From Pseudomonadota bacterium (GTDB lineage: Bacteria > Pseudomonadota > Alphaproteobacteria > Rhizobiales > Xanthobacteraceae): a stretch of 16,580 bases of DNA. A program made the translations under genes and the position numbers. Shown piece by piece: positions 7,371 through 15,264 of this stretch (position 1 is its first letter; every line of letters starts with the position of its first letter). The notes beneath the pieces are model-generated. The model saw nothing but the letters and a program-made list of their open reading frames with translations. It was not told the origin of the DNA and did no database searches. Location: assembly GCA_021779635.1 (NCBI GenBank), contig JAJYAH010000060.1, positions 1-16,580 of the forward strand, written 5' to 3'.

Positions 7371-8189
7371 ATGCTGTCGTCGGCGATCATGATTGAGCTT
7401 CCGTACAAACGTCGCGTGTCAATCTCGCTCTGCGGCCTCGCGCTTGCTGTTGCTGCCGCCGGTCCGGCGATCGCGGCCGGATGCGCCTTCGAGGCGCAGG
7501 GTGAGGGCCGCGTCGCCGCGGTGATCGATGCCCGCACCTTTCGGCTGCAGGATGGCCGCGAGGTCCGCCTCGCCGGTATCGAGCCGGTCTATTCTGAAAA
7601 GCCCGCAGCCGAACATGCGGACCGCACGTCGGCACTGGCGGCGATCGTGACCGGCCATGAGGTCACGTTGGCTGGAGAGGACGACACTCCCGACCGATAC
7701 GGCCGTCAGCCTGCCTTCGTGTTTCTGGATCACTCCGACACGTTGGTGCAGAGCCTGCTGCTGGCGCAGGGCGACGCGCTGGTTTCGGACACCGTGACCA
7801 ACAGGGACTGCGCCTCGGTTCTCACGGCGGCCGAGGCGACCGCCCGTCAGGCAAAACGGGGAACGTGGGCCGATTCGGCGGTCATAAAAAACGCGGAAAG
7901 TCCGGACGATATTTTGGCCGGGATAGGGCGGTTTATCGTCGTCGAGGGCAAGGTTCTGTCGGTGCGGCAGGCAGGGGCAACGACTTACCTGAATTTCGGG
8001 CGGAACTGGACACGGGGCTTTGCTGTGACTATTTCAAGGCGCATGATGCCGGCGTTCGAGGCCGCCGGAATTGTGCCTAAGTCTCTTGAAAATCGAAGGA
8101 TTCGGGTCCGCGGGTGGGTCGAGGCGCACGGCGGCCCGCGGATCGAGGCGCTCCGGGTGGGGCAGATTGAGTTGCTTGGCGAGAATTAG
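7371..8189 (+). CDS. Exported thermonuclease-fold (SNase-like) protein with C-terminal OB-like domain, catalytic residues altered
   Basis: 272 residues. An N-terminal signal sequence (YKRR, then a hydrophobic stretch to PAIAA, cleavage near residue 36) indicates export. Residues 45-168 match staphylococcal nuclease: VRLAGIEPV, DRYGRQPAFVF, AEATARQAKRGTWAD. Aligned by eye with the Staphylococcus enzyme, Arg35 and Arg87 are kept (Arg66, Arg112), but Asp21 is Arg55, Asp40 is Glu71 and the Glu43 position is Tyr74. Calcium binding and hydrolysis are therefore doubtful. Residues about 185-270 (FIVVEGKVLSVRQAGATTYL...RIRVRGWVEAHGGPRIEA) look like an OB-fold strand pattern. The start could also be the ATG at 7389; neither has a strong ribosome site. 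The M48 protease gene begins 24 bases after the stop, so the two are probably co-transcribed. A binding or scaffold role is possible. Confidence 0.85.
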   Translation: MLSSAIMIELPYKRRVSISLCGLALAVAAAGPAIAAGCAFEAQGEGRVAAVIDARTFRLQDGREVRLAGIEPVYSEKPAAEHADRTSALAAIVTGHEVTLAGEDDTPDRYGRQPAFVFLDHSDTLVQSLLLAQGDALVSDTVTNRDCASVLTAAEATARQAKRGTWADSAVIKNAESPDDILAGIGRFIVVEGKVLSVRQAGATTYLNFGRNWTRGFAVTISRRMMPAFEAAGIVPKSLENRRIRVRGWVEAHGGPRIEALRVGQIELLGEN

Positions 8190-8204
8190 TTCGCGGGCAA
8201 ATAC

Positions 8205-8208
8205 GAGG
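8205..8208 (+). promoter_or_regulatory. Ribosome binding site for a GTG start
   Basis: GAGG five bases before the GTG at 8214. It supports a non-ATG start, which is needed to include the complete lipoprotein signal sequence. Confidence 0.6.
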
Positions 8209-8213
8209 CTGAA

Positions 8214-9710
8214 GTGGCAGAGTGCGCGGGACGGCGCGAAACCTGGATCAGCCGCCGCCTTTGGGCTGCGGCGGTTTTGTTGTGCGCCGCGTTTGCGCTG
8301 GGCGCCTGCGGCGACCTCGGGCGGTTTCAGACCGCGTCCCCGACGCCAAGCCCCCCGACCACCAGCAAGCCGGCGCGGACGGTCGCACAAAGCCCGTCCG
8401 CCGAGCGCGAGCATGAGCGAATTCTGTCCTCCTATGGCGGCGCCTATGACGATCCGGCGCTGGAAGCCCTGATCGGCAAAACGGTCGATCGGCTGGTCGC
8501 CGCATCCGAACGTCCCGATCAGGCCTACAAGGTGACGATCCTCAATTCGGGAGCCGTCAATGCGTTCGCGCTGCCGACCGGCCAGCTCTACGTGACGCGC
8601 GGCCTGATCGCGCTGGCGTGCGACACCTCGGAATTGTCCTCGGTGCTGAGCCACGAGATGGCGCATGTGCTGGCCAAACACGCATCGATCCGCGAAGACC
8701 AGGCGCGCCAGGCCGCCGTCGTGACCCGCGTCGTTACCGACATGGGCAGCGATCCCGATCTGACCGCCCTTGCGCTTGCCAAGACCAAGCTGACGATGGC
8801 GAGCTTTTCCCGCTCCCAGGAGTTCGAGGCCGACAGTATCGGCGTCGGCATTTCCGCCCGCGCTCATTTCGATCCCTATGGCGCCTCGCGCTTCCTGACC
8901 GCGATGGAACGCAATGCCGAGCTGAAAGCAGGAAAGACCTCGGTCGATCCGCGCGCGCAGGACTTCCTGTCGTCGCATCCGGCAACGCCGGAGCGGGTGC
9001 AGAGCGCGCAAGCAAGTGCCCGGCAATACACCTCGCCGGAGGGAGGCGAACGCGATCGCGAAACCTATCTCGCGGCCATCGACAACATCGTCTACGGGGA
9101 GGATCCAAGCGAAGGGTTCGTTCGCGGCCGGCGTTTCCTGCATCCCAAGCTCGGCTTCACCTTTACCGCGCCAGAAAACTTCACCCTGGACAACACCGCA
9201 CAGGCCGTGATCGGCGTACGCGAGGGCGGCAGCCAGGCGATGCGCTTTGACGTCGTGCGGGTGCCGTCGGAACAGACGCTCGGCGACTATCTCAATTCCG
9301 GCTGGATGGAAAATGTCGACAAGGCCTCGACCGAGGATCTGACGATCAATGGCTTCCCCGCAGCATCGGCAACCGCGCATGGCGATCAGTGGCAATTCAA
9401 GGTCTACGCGCTACGTTTCGGCAGCGACGTCTACCGCTTTATTTTCGCCTCCAGGCAGAAAACCACCGAGAGCGACCGTAACGCGCGCGAAACGGTGAAT
9501 TCCTTTAGGCGATTGACGCTCGAGGAGATCCAGGCCGCCCGGCCGCTGCGCATCAAGATCATCACCGTGCAGCCCGGCGATACCGTGGAATCGCTGTCCC
9601 ATCGCATGGCAGGCGTTGACCGCCCGGCGGATCGCTTCCGCGTCCTCAACGGCCTCGATGCCCATGCGCAGGTCAAGGCGCGGGATCGGGTGAAGATCGT
9701 GGTGGATTGA
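8214..9710 (+). CDS. M48-family zinc metalloprotease lipoprotein with C-terminal LysM domain
   Basis: 498 residues from a GTG start. The N-terminus has arginines, a hydrophobic stretch and a lipobox ending LGAC, so Cys32 is probably lipidated and the protein anchored in the envelope facing the periplasm. A short Pro/Ser/Thr-rich linker (41-60) follows. The M48 domain (about 70-270) has the zinc motif HEMAH at 147-151 (HEMAHVLAKHA) and the third ligand Glu205 in SQEFEADSIG. The middle region (about 300-440) is a separate, unnamed domain. The end, from about 449 (ITVQPGDTVESLSHRM...VKIVVD), is a LysM peptidoglycan-binding domain. The layout recalls periplasmic quality-control proteases of the BepA/LoiP group, with LysM holding it at the cell wall. 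All catalytic residues are present. It shares a transcript with the nuclease-like gene upstream. Confidence 0.94.
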   Translation: MAECAGRRETWISRRLWAAAVLLCAAFALGACGDLGRFQTASPTPSPPTTSKPARTVAQSPSAEREHERILSSYGGAYDDPALEALIGKTVDRLVAASERPDQAYKVTILNSGAVNAFALPTGQLYVTRGLIALACDTSELSSVLSHEMAHVLAKHASIREDQARQAAVVTRVVTDMGSDPDLTALALAKTKLTMASFSRSQEFEADSIGVGISARAHFDPYGASRFLTAMERNAELKAGKTSVDPRAQDFLSSHPATPERVQSAQASARQYTSPEGGERDRETYLAAIDNIVYGEDPSEGFVRGRRFLHPKLGFTFTAPENFTLDNTAQAVIGVREGGSQAMRFDVVRVPSEQTLGDYLNSGWMENVDKASTEDLTINGFPAASATAHGDQWQFKVYALRFGSDVYRFIFASRQKTTESDRNARETVNSFRRLTLEEIQAARPLRIKIITVQPGDTVESLSHRMAGVDRPADRFRVLNGLDAHAQVKARDRVKIVVD

Positions 9711-9734
9711 CGCGCCATCGTCGTCCCAAACAAA

Positions 9735-9758
9735 GAGCCCGGTCTTGCGACCGGGCTC
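9735..9758 (-). terminator. Intrinsic terminator between convergent genes, best oriented for carD
   Basis: Perfect 10-base-pair stem (gagcccggtc / gaccgggctc) with a 4-base loop, between the protease stop (9710) and the carD stop (9786). Read on the - strand it is followed by tttgttt, so it should end carD transcripts. On the + strand no T-run follows, so it may only stabilise or weakly end the protease transcript. Confidence 0.85.
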
Positions 9759-9785
9759 TCGATTATCTCGAACTTGTGAGGCTGC

Positions 9786-10574
9786 TTACGCCGCTTCATC
9801 CGCGACGGCGGCATCGTCGCCATCGGCGTCTGAATCGCCATCGGCTTCGCCGTCCACCTCGACTTCGGCCTCGGCCTTGGCACCACGGCGTGGGCTCTTG
9901 GCGAGTTGGCCTTCGATTTCCTTCACCGCCTCGGTCTCCGTCACATGCTGCACGACGGCGATCTCACGCGACAGGCGATCGAGGGCTGCTTCGTACAGCT
10001 GACGCTCGCTGTAGGACTGTTCGGGCTGCGATTCCGAACGATAAAGATCGCGCACCACTTCGGCGATCGCGACGATATCTCCGGAATTGATCTTGGCTTC
10101 ATATTCCTGCGCCCGCCTCGACCACATCGTGCGCTTGACGCGCGCGCGCCCTTTGAGGGTTTCCAGCGCGCGCTTGACCAGCGCCGGTTCGGACAGCTTG
10201 CGCATGCCTACATTGGCGACCTTGGCGGTCGGCACCCGCAGCGTCATCTTGTCTTTCATGAAATTGATCACGAACAGTTCAAGCTTGGCGCCGGCAATCT
10301 CCTGGTCTTCGATCGCCAGGATCTGGCCAACACCGTGCGCGGGATAAACCACGAACTCGTGGGTCTTGAAGCCCTGGCGCTGGGTCAAAACCTTTTTCGG
10401 TTCCTCGACGCGAGGCGCAACGGCCACGGGTTTTGCGGCAGGCTTGCCGGCGGCGACGGGCTTGACCGCAGGCTTGGTCGAAACAGCCTTCGGGGCAATC
10501 TTGGAAGCAACCTTCGAAGCAGTGGCCTTCGAACCGGTCGCTTTCGCGGCAGTTTTTGCAGTCTTGTTTGGCAT
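9786..10574 (-). CDS. carD: CarD-family RNA polymerase-binding transcription regulator
   Basis: 262 residues from the chosen ATG at 10574 (MPNKTAKTAAK), preceded by AAGAAG. Three parts: a Lys/Ala/Pro-rich basic leader (about 1-60); the CarD core (about 70-225), with an RNA-polymerase-interaction domain (FVVYPAHGVGQI...MTLRVPTAKV) and a DNA-binding helical domain (RTMWSRRAQEYEAKI...VAEVVRDLYR, the last in spirit of known CarD); and an acidic tail of Glu/Asp/Ala (about 233-262). Trp151 in MWSRR matches the wedge Trp that CarD inserts into the upstream edge of the promoter bubble. CarD stabilises open promoter complexes. The open frame continues upstream to 10898 with more Lys/Arg/Ala-rich sequence, so a longer protein (for example GTG at 10736 or ATG at 10808) is possible. 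A hairpin terminator follows. Confidence 0.93.
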   Translation of the reverse strand: MPNKTAKTAAKATGSKATASKVASKIAPKAVSTKPAVKPVAAGKPAAKPVAVAPRVEEPKKVLTQRQGFKTHEFVVYPAHGVGQILAIEDQEIAGAKLELFVINFMKDKMTLRVPTAKVANVGMRKLSEPALVKRALETLKGRARVKRTMWSRRAQEYEAKINSGDIVAIAEVVRDLYRSESQPEQSYSERQLYEAALDRLSREIAVVQHVTETEAVKEIEGQLAKSPRRGAKAEAEVEVDGEADGDSDADGDDAAVADEAA

Positions 10575-10834
10575 TGCGCTTCTTTTGTTTTTTGAGGATT
10601 TTGCAACCGCGGCCTTGGTGGCCTTCCGGTCATCCCTCACGGACACACGGGCGCGGCTTTTGGTTGCACCGCGGCTGGCCGCAGCGACTTTTTTAGAGAC
10701 CTTGGAAACACTCTTTTTACGCGTTTTCTGTGACACAGCCTGCGCGCGGAACTGCCACGCCCCTGTTCGATGTTTTTCACGGGAACCCGTGGGGCCAAAA
10801 ATACGCATGGCTGGGTTCGGCTTGTAATGTGCCC

Positions 10835-10862
10835 AATATAGCACATTTTCCGCAAAAATCAA
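10835..10862 (-). promoter_or_regulatory. Sigma-70-like promoter for carD
   Basis: On the - strand: -35 TTGATT (10857-10862), 16-base spacer, -10 TATATT (10835-10840), in an AT-rich patch unlike its surroundings. A start near 10828 would give a leader of about 250 bases before the ATG at 10574, or about 20 bases before the ATG at 10808. Confidence 0.55.
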
Positions 10863-10985
10863 TGATTTAGGGGCCGTGTTGAGGCTCCGCGAGGCCATTC
10901 GGCCCGATGACCGGGGTTAGGGTTAAGCCACCCGGCAAAATTACGGACCGGTTGCCAGCTGCTCGCGGCCGCCGCTTGCATCGAA

Positions 10986-11324
10986 TCAGTCGCCGGTCCC
11001 GGGCGCAGGAGAAAAATATTTCTCGAACTTGCCTTTCATACCCTCGAAATCCTTGGCATCGGCCGGCGATTCCTTCTTCTGGGTAATATTCGGCCAGCTC
11101 TTGGCGTATTCGGTGTTCACCTCAAGCCATTTTTCCAACCCGGGCTCGGTGTCGGGCTTGATGGCATCGGCCGGACATTCGGGTTCGCACACGCCGCAGT
11201 CGATGCACTCGTCCGGATGGATCACCAGCATGTTGTCGCCCTCGTAGAAGCAGTCCACCGGGCAGACTTCAACGCAATCGGTATATTTGCATTTAATGCA
11301 GGCTTCAGTGACGACGTAAGTCAT
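10986..11324 (-). CDS. fdxA: Seven-iron ferredoxin FdxA ([3Fe-4S][4Fe-4S])
   Basis: 112-residue soluble electron carrier. Nine cysteines in the N-terminal half (9, 12, 17, 21, 25, 40, 43, 46, 50) match the Azotobacter ferredoxin I pattern shifted by one. Cys21, 40, 43 and 46 (CIDCGVC) with Pro-following Cys21 would hold the [4Fe-4S] cluster; Cys9, 17 and 50 the [3Fe-4S] cluster. Cys12 and Cys25 correspond to the two non-ligand cysteines of that family. The C-terminal half ([20 protein letters not shown]) is the usual alphaproteobacterial extension. The start is supported by GGAG (11331-11334), six bases ahead. It lies between the S4 gene (134-base gap) and carD, same strand. A redox partner cannot be named; the acyl-CoA dehydrogenase in the window would use ETF instead. 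Confidence 0.97.
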   Translation of the reverse strand: MTYVVTEACIKCKYTDCVEVCPVDCFYEGDNMLVIHPDECIDCGVCEPECPADAIKPDTEPGLEKWLEVNTEYAKSWPNITQKKESPADAKDFEGMKGKFEKYFSPAPGTGD

Positions 11325-11458
11325 CCAATGCTCCGAAACGGGTCAATTTTGAGTGGTTTGCGTAGCGCAGGAACTCGACAGCCGCAAGCCAAGCACTGCA
11401 CCCCAAGTCCTGTTTTGAGGCCGTTCTATGCTGGCTGAATTCGCTTGAACACAGATAG

Positions 11459-11728
11459 TTACTCCCGGCTGCCCTGCAAATCCTCGTAGAGCACGCGCAC
11501 GGCGGACGCATCGCCCCGCCGTTCCGCAAAGCCGATCACCTTGAGCACGCGCACGCTGCGGTCGAGCCCGACCGTCACCACGTCGCCGGCCTTCACGGCA
11601 TGGCCCGGCGCCTTCTCGCGTACGCCATTGATACGGACATGGCCGGCCTCGACCAGCGCGACCGCGCTGGTGCGGGCCTTCACGACCCGCGCATGCCACA
11701 GCCACTTATCGACACGCTGGCGCTCCAA
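11459..11728 (-). CDS. S4-domain RNA-binding protein (Hsp15-like), TTG start
   Basis: 89 residues, nearly all an S4 domain: RVDKWLWHARVVKARTSA, LVEAGHVRINGVREKAPGHA, VKAGDVVTVGLDR, then VRVLKVIGFAERRGDAS. S4 proteins of this size (Hsp15/RqcP type) bind structured RNA or stalled 50S ribosomal subunits; which role applies here is not known. The start is TTG: going upstream the frame meets TAG after nine codons with no ATG or GTG, and the domain begins at once after the TTG. The helicase stop lies 29 bases upstream, so the two RNA-related genes are probably one transcript. The protein is a little shorter than common family members, which often carry a basic C-terminal tail. Confidence 0.9.
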   Translation of the reverse strand: MERQRVDKWLWHARVVKARTSAVALVEAGHVRINGVREKAPGHAVKAGDVVTVGLDRSVRVLKVIGFAERRGDASAVRVLYEDLQGSRE

Positions 11729-11757
11729 GCAGCACCCATTCGAGAACCGACGCTAGT

Positions 11758-14700
11758 CTAGCGCTGATCCTTGCGGGCGGTGAGCTGTTCTTTGAGAGCA
11801 GCCAGTTTGGCAAACGGCGAATTGGGGTCGATCGGGCGTTCGCGCTCGCGCTCGCGCGGCGGCGCGCTGGTTGCGAACTGCCGGTGCGACGGCCCGCCCT
11901 CGGAGCGTTTGTCGCCACGTCCGCCTTTTTCTCGTCCGCCCTTCTCGCGCCCACCGCCAAATTTGCCTTTGTCCCTGTCCTGATGCCTGTCCTTGCCCTG
12001 AAAACGCTCGCGCGGCGGACGGCCCTTGTCCTCGCGTGATTCGCGAGCCGGTGCGCCGTCCGTTGCTGCAACGGCTTCGACCGGCGCATCGGTGCGGGGC
12101 TTACGGAAGTCATTGTGGCGGTCGCGCCGTCCGCGCCCATGCCGCTCGCGCCTGGTGCCGTCAGCAGCCTCGGTTGCGGCGGCGGCAGCCGGCGCGCCCT
12201 CTTCGGGACGATCCCGGGGACGATCCTGATGGCGATGGCGGTGGCGATCTTGACGTGGCCGCCGATCATCCGGTCGGCCGCCGGGCCGCCACACTTCCAC
12301 CATTTCCGGCGCCGCAGCCGCCGCAGGCGCGCCCGCATCATCCGCGGCTGCCGAATCGACAGTGGCAGCCGTCTCAATGGCTGTTTCGGGGGCAGCCTGT
12401 TGTTCCAGCGGCGCCTCCGCTGCTTGAACTTCAGACGAGGGAATTTCAACCGAAGCCGGCTGGTCGGCACCGGTCACCGGCAAGAACGCGATATCGGGCA
12501 GCAGCGCCGCTGACGGCGGAGATACCGCTTCCTCGGAAATTGGCGGAACATCGCTCGCCGCGGCGGCGACATCGCTGCTTTCAGCGGCCGCCACCGGCTC
12601 TGTGGGCGGCATCTCTGCGGGCGGGGTCTCTGCGACGACGGGCGCGTCCTCCATGACAGGTGGGGATGATGTGTCCGATGTTGTTTCCGATGCCGTTTCC
12701 GGCGCGGGTTCCGCCGGCCCCGATTCCGCGGCAACGGTCTCGACCACCGCCGGTTTCGGCGGCGGCGCCGGGCGGCGCTCCATGCGATAACCGAGCGCAC
12801 GCAGGATCGAGGCGAAATCCTCGCCGGCCGAACCCGTCAGCGACGTCATCGCCTGCGTCACCACGAAACCGCGGCCGTCGAACGCGCCGGCAGGCTTTGT
12901 GCCGGGCGAGGCTTCGCGCCACGACAGCGCCGGACGAATGAGATCGGCGAGACGCTCCAGGATATCGACCCGCACCGCGCGTTCGCCGCATTGCCGGTAG
13001 CCCAGCACGCGGTAGGCGTCGCGATCGAGCAGCTTGTCGACCGGGAACGACGTGCGGCCGCTGCCCGCGAGGTGCTGCGCACCCGACAGCGCCGACATGT
13101 CGACATTGTCCTGCTTCTGCGCCCACAGCAGCGATGCCAGCGCGCGTGCCGCCGGCTTCAGCAGCGGCGGGACGTAAATATGATAGGCGCCGAACCGCAC
13201 GCCGTATTTACGCAACGATGCCCGCGACAGCTGATCGAGATCCTTCATCTCGGCCGCAATCTTTTGCCGCTCCAGCACGCCGAGCGCCTCGATCAATTGA
13301 AAGGCGATGCCGCGTGCGATCCCGGTGATGTCCTCGGCCTTGGCGAGTTCGAACAGCGGCCCCAGCAGTTTTTCGATATGCGTCTTCAGCCAGAGATCGA
13401 GCCGGGTCTGCACCGCTTCGCGCGGCGCGCCGGCCAGGCGTTCGTCGGAAATGATGCGGATGCGCGGATGCAGCACGTCATCGGCCGCAACCAGTTTCGC
13501 CACCGCGTCGCCAGTCCAGCGGATGGTGCCATCCGATGCCAGCAGAAACTGTTCGTCGGGCGCCGCCGCCAGTTTCTCGGCGCGTGCATCGATTTCACCG
13601 GCCAGCGCCTTTTGCGCGGTCGCCTGCAATGCCTTGGCATCGGAGCCGGCCTCGGCCGCGTCGGGCGCAAAGGTGAATCCGTCGAGGCGGCCGATCACAT
13701 GGCCTTCTACGATCACTTCGCCGGTCTTGCCGATTTCCGTATTCAACATCGTGTTTTCCCGCAGGCGGCGCATCAATACACTGGTCCGGCGATCAACGAA
13801 ACGCTCTGTGAGCCGTTCATGCAGCGCATCCGACAATTTATTTTCGACCTCGCGCGCGATTCCCTGCCAATGCTCAGGATCGGCCAGCCAGTCCGGGCGA
13901 TTGGCGACAAAGGTCCAGGTCCGGATGTGCGCGATCCGGCTGGATAATGTGTCGATATCGCCGTCAACGCGATCCGCCTGCTCGACCTGGGCGGCGAACC
14001 AGGCATCCGGAATCCTGCCCTTGCGCATCAGAAAGCCAAACAGCGTCGTTACCAGTTCGGCATGCGCCGCGGGCGCGATCTTGCGGTAATCCGGAATCTG
14101 GCAGGCATCCCACAGCCGTTCCACCGCGGCAGCCCCATGCGCCATTTCGCGCACATCGGCGTCGCGCGCGGCGTGATCGAGCACGCGCAGATCCTCCGCG
14201 ATCGGGGCGCGGGTCAGCGCTTCGTGGGACGGCGCCAGCGCCAACGACACCTGCAAGCTCCCGAGCGAAGAAAAATCCAGCCTCGAATTACGCCATTGCA
14301 GAACCTTCACGGTTTCGAAGGTGTGATTCTGCAGCGCGTTGACCAGTTCCGGCTCGAACGGCGCGCACCGGCCGGTGGTGCCGAAGGTGCCGTCGCGGGT
14401 GGCGCGCCCGGCGCGGCCGGCGATCTGCGCGAATTCGGACGGATTGAGGCGCCGGAATTGATAACCGTCATATTTGCGATCCGAGGCGAACGCGACGTGA
14501 TCGACGTCGAGGTTGAGCCCCATTCCCACCGCATCGGTGGCGACCAGATAATCGACATCGCCGGACTGGAACATCGCCACCTGGGCGTTGCGGGTGCGCG
14601 GCGACAGCGATCCGAGCACGACCGCGGCACCGCCATGCTGGCGCTTGATCAGTTCGGCGATCGCATAGACCTCGTCCGCCGAAAACGCGACGATCGCGGT

Positions 14701-15264
14701 GCGCCGCGGTTGCCGCGTGATCTTGCGGTCGCCGGCGAATTCAAGCTGCGACAGCCGCGGCCGGGTGACAATGCTGGCGCCGGGCAGCAACCGCTCGATG
14801 ATCGGGCGCATGGTGGCCGCGCCCAGCAGCAGCGTTTCGTCGCGGCCGCGGCGATGCAAGATGCGATCGGTGAAGACGTGGCCGCGTTCGAGATCGGCGG
14901 CGATCTGGATTTCATCGACCGCGAGAAACGACACGTCGAGGTCCCTCGGCATGGCCTCGACGGTGGAGACCCAGAACCGCGCCTTCGGCGGCTTGATCTT
15001 TTCCTCGCCGGTGATCAGCGCGACGGAATCCACCCCGGCGCGATCGGCGATCTTGTTGTAGACCTCACGCGCCAAGAGGCGCAGCGGCAAGCCGATGACG
15101 CCGGAAGAGTGCGCCAGCATCCGCTCGATGGCGAGATGGGTCTTGCCGGTATTGGTCGGCCCGAGCACCGCGGTGACGCCGAAACCGGGAGCCCGTCCGT
15201 TGGCGAACGTCGGCGCTGAAGAAGAAAAAACCATGTTTTCCGGAGATTTCTGCGTCGTTGGCAT
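11758..15264 (-). CDS. SUV3-like ATP-dependent RNA helicase with long disordered C-terminal tails
   Basis: 1168 residues. The helicase core (about 28-300) shows Walker A GPTNTGKT (35-42), the DExH-type box DEIQ (117-120), GAATMRP, TDAVGMGLNLDVDHVAF (motif V region) and QIAGRAGR (280-287, motif VI). DEIQ with QIAGRAGR and the GPTNTGKT box is the signature of SUV3, the mitochondrial RNA-degradosome helicase, and of its alphaproteobacterial relatives. Residues about 300-825 form the all-helical accessory region. After that come an Ala/Pro/Glu-rich acidic stretch (about 830-990), an Arg/Asp/Gly/Lys-rich stretch (about 992-1147) and a short conserved-looking end, DPNSPFAKLAALKEQL. A likely role is RNA unwinding in decay or ribosome metabolism. 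The ATG at 15234 (residue 11), with GGA just ahead, is an alternative and perhaps better start. Downstream is the S4 gene. Confidence 0.93.
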   Translation of the reverse strand: MPTTQKSPENMVFSSSAPTFANGRAPGFGVTAVLGPTNTGKTHLAIERMLAHSSGVIGLPLRLLAREVYNKIADRAGVDSVALITGEEKIKPPKARFWVSTVEAMPRDLDVSFLAVDEIQIAADLERGHVFTDRILHRRGRDETLLLGAATMRPIIERLLPGASIVTRPRLSQLEFAGDRKITRQPRRTAIVAFSADEVYAIAELIKRQHGGAAVVLGSLSPRTRNAQVAMFQSGDVDYLVATDAVGMGLNLDVDHVAFASDRKYDGYQFRRLNPSEFAQIAGRAGRATRDGTFGTTGRCAPFEPELVNALQNHTFETVKVLQWRNSRLDFSSLGSLQVSLALAPSHEALTRAPIAEDLRVLDHAARDADVREMAHGAAAVERLWDACQIPDYRKIAPAAHAELVTTLFGFLMRKGRIPDAWFAAQVEQADRVDGDIDTLSSRIAHIRTWTFVANRPDWLADPEHWQGIAREVENKLSDALHERLTERFVDRRTSVLMRRLRENTMLNTEIGKTGEVIVEGHVIGRLDGFTFAPDAAEAGSDAKALQATAQKALAGEIDARAEKLAAAPDEQFLLASDGTIRWTGDAVAKLVAADDVLHPRIRIISDERLAGAPREAVQTRLDLWLKTHIEKLLGPLFELAKAEDITGIARGIAFQLIEALGVLERQKIAAEMKDLDQLSRASLRKYGVRFGAYHIYVPPLLKPAARALASLLWAQKQDNVDMSALSGAQHLAGSGRTSFPVDKLLDRDAYRVLGYRQCGERAVRVDILERLADLIRPALSWREASPGTKPAGAFDGRGFVVTQAMTSLTGSAGEDFASILRALGYRMERRPAPPPKPAVVETVAAESGPAEPAPETASETTSDTSSPPVMEDAPVVAETPPAEMPPTEPVAAAESSDVAAAASDVPPISEEAVSPPSAALLPDIAFLPVTGADQPASVEIPSSEVQAAEAPLEQQAAPETAIETAATVDSAAADDAGAPAAAAAPEMVEVWRPGGRPDDRRPRQDRHRHRHQDRPRDRPEEGAPAAAAATEAADGTRRERHGRGRRDRHNDFRKPRTDAPVEAVAATDGAPARESREDKGRPPRERFQGKDRHQDRDKGKFGGGREKGGREKGGRGDKRSEGGPSHRQFATSAPPRERERERPIDPNSPFAKLAALKEQLTARKDQR

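Noticed and set aside
8034..9395. Long open frame (453 codons) on the - strand opposite the M48 protease gene
   Set aside because: It mirrors a well-supported gene on the + strand, shows no recognisable domain, and is Arg/Gly/Ala-rich as expected of antisense frames in GC-rich DNA.
14062..15219. 385-codon + strand frame opposite the helicase core
   Set aside because: The opposite strand holds clear helicase motifs; this frame has none and has the composition of a shadow. The same applies to 12991-13947 and 3132-4043.
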